Shown: positions 60,601-64,000 of the stretch, piece by piece
Layout: each line of letters begins with the position of its first letter
Position numbering within the stretch: position 1 is the stretch's first letter
Source: GCA-2684655 sp045105235
GTDB lineage: Bacteria > Planctomycetota > UBA1135 > UBA2386
Reading direction: 5' to 3'
DNA: 64,000 bases
Assembly (NCBI GenBank): GCA_045105235.1
Contig: JBGCDH010000012.1
Coordinates: 1 to 64,000 of the forward strand
Notes under the pieces: model-generated
Told to the model about the DNA's origin: nothing
Database searches by the model: none
What the model saw: only the letters and a program-made list of their open reading frames with translations
Made by a program: the position numbers and the translations under genes

Positions 60601-60977
60601 AGGCCAGCAGCTGCACGCGCTGCCACACGCTGCAGGGCCGTGGCGGCAACGCCGGCCCGGTGCTCGACGGCATCGGCAAGCGGCTCAAGCCGCATCAAAT
60701 TCTCGAAGCATTGATCACGCCGAGCAAGCAGATCGCCGAGGGCTTTGCCACGACCACGATCGCCATGAACAACGGCGACTACCACGCCGGCGTGGTGACC
60801 AGCGAGGACAAGAGCAACGTCACGATCGTCGGAGCCGACGGCAAGCCCACCAACGTCACCGTAGCCGACATCGCCAAGCGCTTGACCAGCAAGGAAAGCG
60901 CCATGCCGGCAATGGACAAGCGGCTGACGCGGCGGCAGCTGCGCGACTTGATCGCGTTCTTGCGCCGGCAGAAGTAG
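57657..60977 (+). CDS. PVC-type membrane-bound dehydrogenase with HEAT repeats and c-type heme domain
   Basis: 1106 aa from GTG 57657, 10 bases after the previous stop. A signal peptide spans about 1-20 (SFTFASCLLAALPAQ). Residues about 50-460 form a sugar-dehydrogenase-like beta propeller (VDLIAAEPELCNAVAFAIDD, DGLIAGVEPIDGEIW, GLRNPQELAFDRFGDLIT). Residues about 490-900 are HEAT repeats (RRVRQKAQFALVDQQ and similar). The C-terminal cytochrome domain carries CTRCH (C986, C989, H990) and the family ending DYHAGVV...AMPAMDKRLTRRQLRDLIAFL. Such proteins are expanded in the PVC group; the substrate is unknown. The sigma fusion gene follows 75 bases downstream. Confidence 0.93.
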   Translation: MTVRSLSFTFASCLLAALPAQHGGPSAKGSSSTQQSEDPKQPMYVAKSDSDARDKLRSVQLADGLTVDLIAAEPELCNAVAFAIDDRGNFYVAETFRVGDGVFDNRNFMHWLDDDLAARTVADRVAKYNKHLPAERIQALKSYSERIRMLADTDGNGTIDRTTVFAEGFTKLEDGLIAGVEPIDGEIWTTLIPKVWRLKDTNNDGIADERHAQFDGFGVHTSLMGHDLHGLIVGPDQRVYFSVGDRGFHVEHEGKTFAYPDEGAVLRCELDGSNLEVVHRGLRNPQELAFDRFGDLITGDNNSDGGDQARLVQILPGADSGWRIGYQWLSDRGAWNREKLWHPRHPEQTAQVSPPIRNFANGPSGLAYDPGIGLPERFRDCFFLCDFRGSSSYSGIRTFRLDRNGAGFEVQEDDKPIWNALATDVTFGPDGALYYLDWVHGWSKTGKARIYRVRTGKMANDLKLRNNARLLAADLSKRGKVQLQQLLRSPDRRVRQKAQFALVDQQAADALLAASNDRSSRMARLHGVWGLGTLLRRGQTDAAHLLARTKDSDADVRAMAARVLGDARHKPAQKALRKLLEDGNSRVRREAAFAFARLADLAANEANAKALLAMLHHNDDRDAVLRHAGVCALAAVASDDWLVQRSQDAGLASQRAILLALARRSSPAVARWLTHGDEQLRYEAARAIYETPIEAAMQSLALLIYNDEPDSERIDWRAINAARVLGTVEHGEALVHLATCKNHSAKTRREALDVLAEWPAPDGQCRVVGGWRPPSHPDAELVAQRFAGSVAELLADPDVATAAARATAGLGLVAQAQPLAQLVQHEAAATKARVAALNALVALNAPALDETLAAIPADAPSDLRKRAVELLSRSSPEKAVPVLESLLRNASMAERQAACKALADLGHDDATAVLQRYLARIDSDEVPAAIHLELFEATGENVEPFAGSYRSRLGLEAELAPFGMCLDGGDSRAGRKVFYEHQASSCTRCHTLQGRGGNAGPVLDGIGKRLKPHQILEALITPSKQIAEGFATTTIAMNNGDYHAGVVTSEDKSNVTIVGADGKPTNVTVADIAKRLTSKESAMPAMDKRLTRRQLRDLIAFLRRQK

Positions 60978-61052
60978 GCCGCGCGGCAAAATATTGTCGA
61001 CGGCCTGCATCCTCTGCGCGATCGGCGGGGTGAAACCGGTGGAGCCACCTGC

Positions 61053-63431
61053 ATGACCCCACAGCCACCCGCTATCTCGATCACAGCCGAGCTTCGCGAG
61101 CACGCCTCGGCGCTGCGCGCGCTTGCCGCCGACCTCCTACGCAGTCCCGACCGCGCCGAAGACGCCGTGCAGGAAACCATGCTGCGCGCGTGGCGCAGCC
61201 CGCCGCGCCAACAGCGCGGCATGCTGCCGTGGCTGTCGACCGTGCTGCGCCGCGTCGCGAGCAACGAACGGCGCTCGGATGCGCGGCGGCGCACGCGCGA
61301 AGCCACGGCCGCCTCGCTGGCAACGTCGACCGCCGGCGTGCCGGCGAACCCAACCAGCGGCGCCAACGACGCGATCCACCGCGTGACCATGGCGCTGCAA
61401 TCGCTCGACGAGCCCTACCGCGGCGTGCTGACGCAGCGCTACTTTACCGGGCTATCCCCGACGGAGATCGCAAGCCGCAGCAACGCACCCGTCGCGACCA
61501 TCAAGAGCCAGCTGCAGCGCGGCCTCGCACGCATTCGCCAACAGCTCGACGCGGACCGCGGTGAAGGCGGGAATTGGCGCGCGGGGCTGACAGCTGCGCT
61601 CGGGCTACGGCTCGTCAGGAAAAGCGCGCCGGCTTTGCTGCTGCCGGCAGTCGGCAAGTGGATCGCGGGCATTGCCGTCGCCGCATCTGTGACCTTCGCG
61701 ACGTGGTGGCTACTGCAGGATCGCAGCGCCACGCCCATCGCCGAAACCGAGGTCGCGGTGCCGCAGCTGGCGACCGCGCGCATCGTTGGCCACGGCGATT
61801 ACGCAGCAGATCGCGCGCCCCAAAGCGTGCGCACACCCGCCGCAACCGCGGCACCGAAGATCGAGCTGGGGCACGACTACACGTTTGCCGTTGAGTGCCT
61901 GACGGTGGATGCGCACGGCATCCCGGTCGACGCCGCGCTCGCGATCGGCCTCGAGGGCACCGCGATGAACACCGGCCTCGACGAACGCATCGGCGCCGGC
62001 CGACGACGCCTGACGTTTTCGGCCAGCACGCCTCGTGTGCGCGTGCGCCTCGGCGCCCAGTTCCGCGGCGTCGGCAAGTCGCTGCTCGAATTGGACCTGA
62101 GCGCCGGCGTCACGCTCGAGCGCACGTTCCTGGTCGAGGACGCAGAAAGCGGTAGACCCTGCTCCGTCGGACAGCAGGCGGCGACGGCCAACTGCACGAT
62201 CTGCCACATCCGCGACGCCGGCTCGCCCAGCGTTTTCGATGTCCGCGGCTTCGCCGAACCCGGAATGCATCCTTCTTCGCTGCTCGTGGAGACGCTACCG
62301 GACACGGTCGAAATCGCACCCGGACCATCCCTCAAGATCATTGCTCCGCGTGATGGCGGCTCTCAAAACGGTCTCGGCCAAGACTCCGAAAACGAGCTGC
62401 CACGGCTGCGCGGAATCGTGCGCGGCGTCCACGGCGAGCCGGTCCCGTTCGCCCGCGTCGTCTGGGGTCGCGCCGGCAACATGCCAACCAAGTCGATCCG
62501 CGCCGAAAAAGACGGCACCTTCGCACTCGAGCGCATCTGGACCGGCGACCTCGACGTTCGCGCCGGAGGCGGCAAGCACGGCATCGCCAGCCAACGCATG
62601 CTCGTGCACGAGCAAACCGACGCACACATCGAGTTCACCTTGGATCCGCAGCAGTCGCTCGCCGGCACCGTGCTGCTGTCTGAAGGTGCTTCGCCGGAGC
62701 TCTGGCGCGTGCAGTGGCACGCGCACGACCGCAGCTGGGCCGACGGCGTCCGCATCGGGCCGGACGGTGCGTTTCGCCTCGCAAACCTGCCGGATGCGAG
62801 CGGCGAGCTGCTGCTCTGGACGGCGAGTTCTCGGCTGCCCGTTGGCCGCATGCCGACAGTCGCAACGGGAACCGACGTTTGCTTTGACCTGCGCAAGCAA
62901 GAGCTGCCGACCGGCAAGCTGACCGTTGCGGTGGTCCTGCCCGGTGCGAACAGCGAACCGGCAGACTCTCCGCCCGCCCCCGGAACGGCAGCGAGCAACG
63001 GCGTCGACGTCTTTGTCACGCACGAGGAAAGCGGTCGCTGCGCGCAGATGTCGGGCGGCGGCGGCGTCTTCGCGATCGCGCAGCTGGGCCCAGGCTTCTA
63101 CCGCGTCGTGGCCCTCACCGCCGGCGGCGCGCCCATGAACCTTGGCCGCCACTGGTGCGATGGCCGCAGCACCCTGGACTTGGGCACAAGAACGCTGCCG
63201 GCAAACGGCCAGCTGCAGCTGCCCGACGGCGTCGTTGCGAATGCCGAAGATGTCGAGATCTTCGTCCAGCGAGCGAACACCGACGTGCGTCTGCGCACGC
63301 CGCAGGCCTGGAGCAACCTGCCGCTGCCGCCGGGCGATTTCTTGCTCGTGCGCCGCGGCCTCGACAAACCGACCGTGGTGCGCTTCGCCATCGAAGCCGA
63401 TGCGCGAACCGACCTCACCACGTGGCGGTAG
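61053..63431 (+). CDS. ECF sigma factor fused to a membrane anchor and an outer domain with a CxxCH motif
   Basis: 792 aa from ATG 61053. Sigma region 2 lies at about 17-85 (LLRSPDRAEDAVQETMLRAW) and region 4 at about 113-165 (LDEPYRGVLTQRYFTGLSPT, then IKSQLQRGLARIR). A single membrane helix follows at about 203-221 (WIAGIAVAASVTFATWWLL). The remaining about 570 residues should be extracytoplasmic and contain carboxypeptidase-regulatory/Ig-like repeats (LRGIVRGVHGEPVPFARVVW, KDGTFALERIWTGDL). C381-TI-C384-H385 forms a perfect c-type heme motif in the outer part. Membrane-tethered ECF factors with such tails are known in Planctomycetes; the heme motif is the odd point. It follows the cytochrome gene. 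Confidence 0.87.
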   Translation: MTPQPPAISITAELREHASALRALAADLLRSPDRAEDAVQETMLRAWRSPPRQQRGMLPWLSTVLRRVASNERRSDARRRTREATAASLATSTAGVPANPTSGANDAIHRVTMALQSLDEPYRGVLTQRYFTGLSPTEIASRSNAPVATIKSQLQRGLARIRQQLDADRGEGGNWRAGLTAALGLRLVRKSAPALLLPAVGKWIAGIAVAASVTFATWWLLQDRSATPIAETEVAVPQLATARIVGHGDYAADRAPQSVRTPAATAAPKIELGHDYTFAVECLTVDAHGIPVDAALAIGLEGTAMNTGLDERIGAGRRRLTFSASTPRVRVRLGAQFRGVGKSLLELDLSAGVTLERTFLVEDAESGRPCSVGQQAATANCTICHIRDAGSPSVFDVRGFAEPGMHPSSLLVETLPDTVEIAPGPSLKIIAPRDGGSQNGLGQDSENELPRLRGIVRGVHGEPVPFARVVWGRAGNMPTKSIRAEKDGTFALERIWTGDLDVRAGGGKHGIASQRMLVHEQTDAHIEFTLDPQQSLAGTVLLSEGASPELWRVQWHAHDRSWADGVRIGPDGAFRLANLPDASGELLLWTASSRLPVGRMPTVATGTDVCFDLRKQELPTGKLTVAVVLPGANSEPADSPPAPGTAASNGVDVFVTHEESGRCAQMSGGGGVFAIAQLGPGFYRVVALTAGGAPMNLGRHWCDGRSTLDLGTRTLPANGQLQLPDGVVANAEDVEIFVQRANTDVRLRTPQAWSNLPLPPGDFLLVRRGLDKPTVVRFAIEADARTDLTTWR

Positions 63432-63461
63432 CGCGCTCGGCGCGCCGCCGCCGCCGCGGGC

Positions 63462-64000
63462 TCAGAGCCCCGTCGCGACGGCGAGCCCTAGCGTGTTCGA
63501 CGCCTGCAGCGTCGACAGATCCAGCGAAAGCGCCTGGGCGTAGACCGTTGGAAAACCGGTCAACGCGGCCGGAATCGGCAGCGGCGTCGTGCTGCTGCCG
63601 GACCCCACCGACGCCTGGAGAACCAGCGGCTCGGCCAGCAGCTGACAGCCCGCAAACTCCGCCAGCAGCGCGCCCGCGTCGAGCGGCAGGGGCGGCCCCG
63701 GCGGGCTCGACTGGCCTTGGATCTGGCAGCGGTCGAGTCCGACAACGAGCACGCTGAGGCTGTTGCTTGCCGGCGTCACCCGCAGCGCAAACGCGCTATT
63801 GCCGAGCGCTGGCTCGCCCCCCGTCGCATCGAGCGTCAGCGCACCGGCAGCGCCGCACGGCGTCGCGGTGCCGGAGGTGTACGAGCCAATCGCTGCGCGC
63901 GGGCCAGCGGCGAGCGCCTGCACCTCGCTCGGCAGCAGCGCCCCTTCGCGCCAGAGAAACTCATCGATGTCGAGCGGGCTGGGAAACGCGCCGGCGGTAT
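63462..64000 (-). CDS. Secreted LamG-type protein, C-terminal part (5' end beyond window)
   Basis: The minus-strand frame runs off the right edge, so the start is missing. The part nearest the edge reads LDIDEFLWREGALLPSEVQA, the usual end of a LamG/concanavalin-like domain (I-D-E-x...L-x-x-x-E-V-x-x-L). It is followed by a beta-rich module with YTSGTATPC, GEPALGNSAFAL, LVVGLDRCQ, PAALTGFPTVYAQAL and a final ASNTLGLAVATGL. The same module ends the secreted protein at 42569-43717. Probably exported and surface-associated; function unknown. It converges with the sigma fusion gene. Confidence 0.7.
   Translation of the reverse strand, partial: TAGAFPSPLDIDEFLWREGALLPSEVQALAAGPRAAIGSYTSGTATPCGAAGALTLDATGGEPALGNSAFALRVTPASNSLSVLVVGLDRCQIQGQSSPPGPPLPLDAGALLAEFAGCQLLAEPLVLQASVGSGSSTTPLPIPAALTGFPTVYAQALSLDLSTLQASNTLGLAVATGL

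Overview
The window is high-GC bacterial DNA that reads as a planctomycete chromosome, most likely from the deep-branching Poly30/Pla163-like lineages. I infer this from protein families rather than rRNA. There is a planctomycete-type cytochrome with DUF1587/1595/1592/1588/1585 modules, a large PVC-type dehydrogenase with HEAT repeats and a heme motif, a DUF1080 secreted protein, an ECF sigma factor fused to a membrane anchor and outer domain, and two secreted proteins sharing a lineage-type C-terminal module. I see no rRNA, tRNA, CRISPR array, IS element, prophage or replication origin.

Layout. 1-3.9 kb: a branched-chain-type 2-oxoacid dehydrogenase operon (E1alpha C-terminus, E1beta, E2, second E1alpha). 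Its likely E3 partner lies far away at 31.5-32.9 kb. 3.9-23.5 kb: a surface-glycan island with methyltransferases, a 2OG-Fe(II) oxygenase, a methyltransferase-GT4-GT2 fusion, three GT-C-like membrane proteins, a Wzm/Wzt-type ABC exporter, UDP-GlcNAc 2-epimerase, a GT4 enzyme and a GT2-GT4 fusion. 23.7-31.4 kb: an inorganic-carbon locus (beta-carbonic anhydrase, SulP transporter, LysR regulator, DabB, DabA). 33.0-36.2 kb: an octaheme cytochrome c with a small membrane protein and two small unknowns. 36.4-40.0 kb: a tightly coupled trio of small protein, GMC oxidoreductase with a ferredoxin-like Cys cluster, and GH3-type acyl-adenylating enzyme. 40-45.4 kb: planctomycete cytochrome, secreted protein and an OmpR-type two-component pair. 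45.4-50.4 kb: small, partly lower-GC accessory genes, an LPS-kinase-like protein with a methyltransferase, a divergent isocitrate-dehydrogenase-family enzyme, an XRE regulator and a small sigma-like protein. 50.5-64 kb: DUF1080 protein, small membrane proteins, beta-propeller-like lipoprotein, a candidate bacterial Vms1-like release factor, ferredoxin-NADP reductase, rRNA methyltransferase, PVC-type cytochrome, the sigma-TM-CxxCH fusion and the end of a LamG-type secreted protein.

How they work together. The glycan island could synthesise, modify and export a polysaccharide through an ABC-dependent route. The carbon locus combines three ways of handling CO2/bicarbonate under one divergent LysR regulator. 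The redox genes suggest a respiring cell with many extracytoplasmic hemes. Start/stop overlaps of four bases (ATGA, GTGA, TTGA) recur throughout and define many operon pairs.

The strongest leads are the carbon locus with an unusual DabA tail, the membrane-anchored sigma factor carrying a c-type heme motif beside a cytochrome, the GMC-GH3 trio, the Vms1-like protein, and a recurring class of 12-15 bp micro-tandem repeats inside and between genes.
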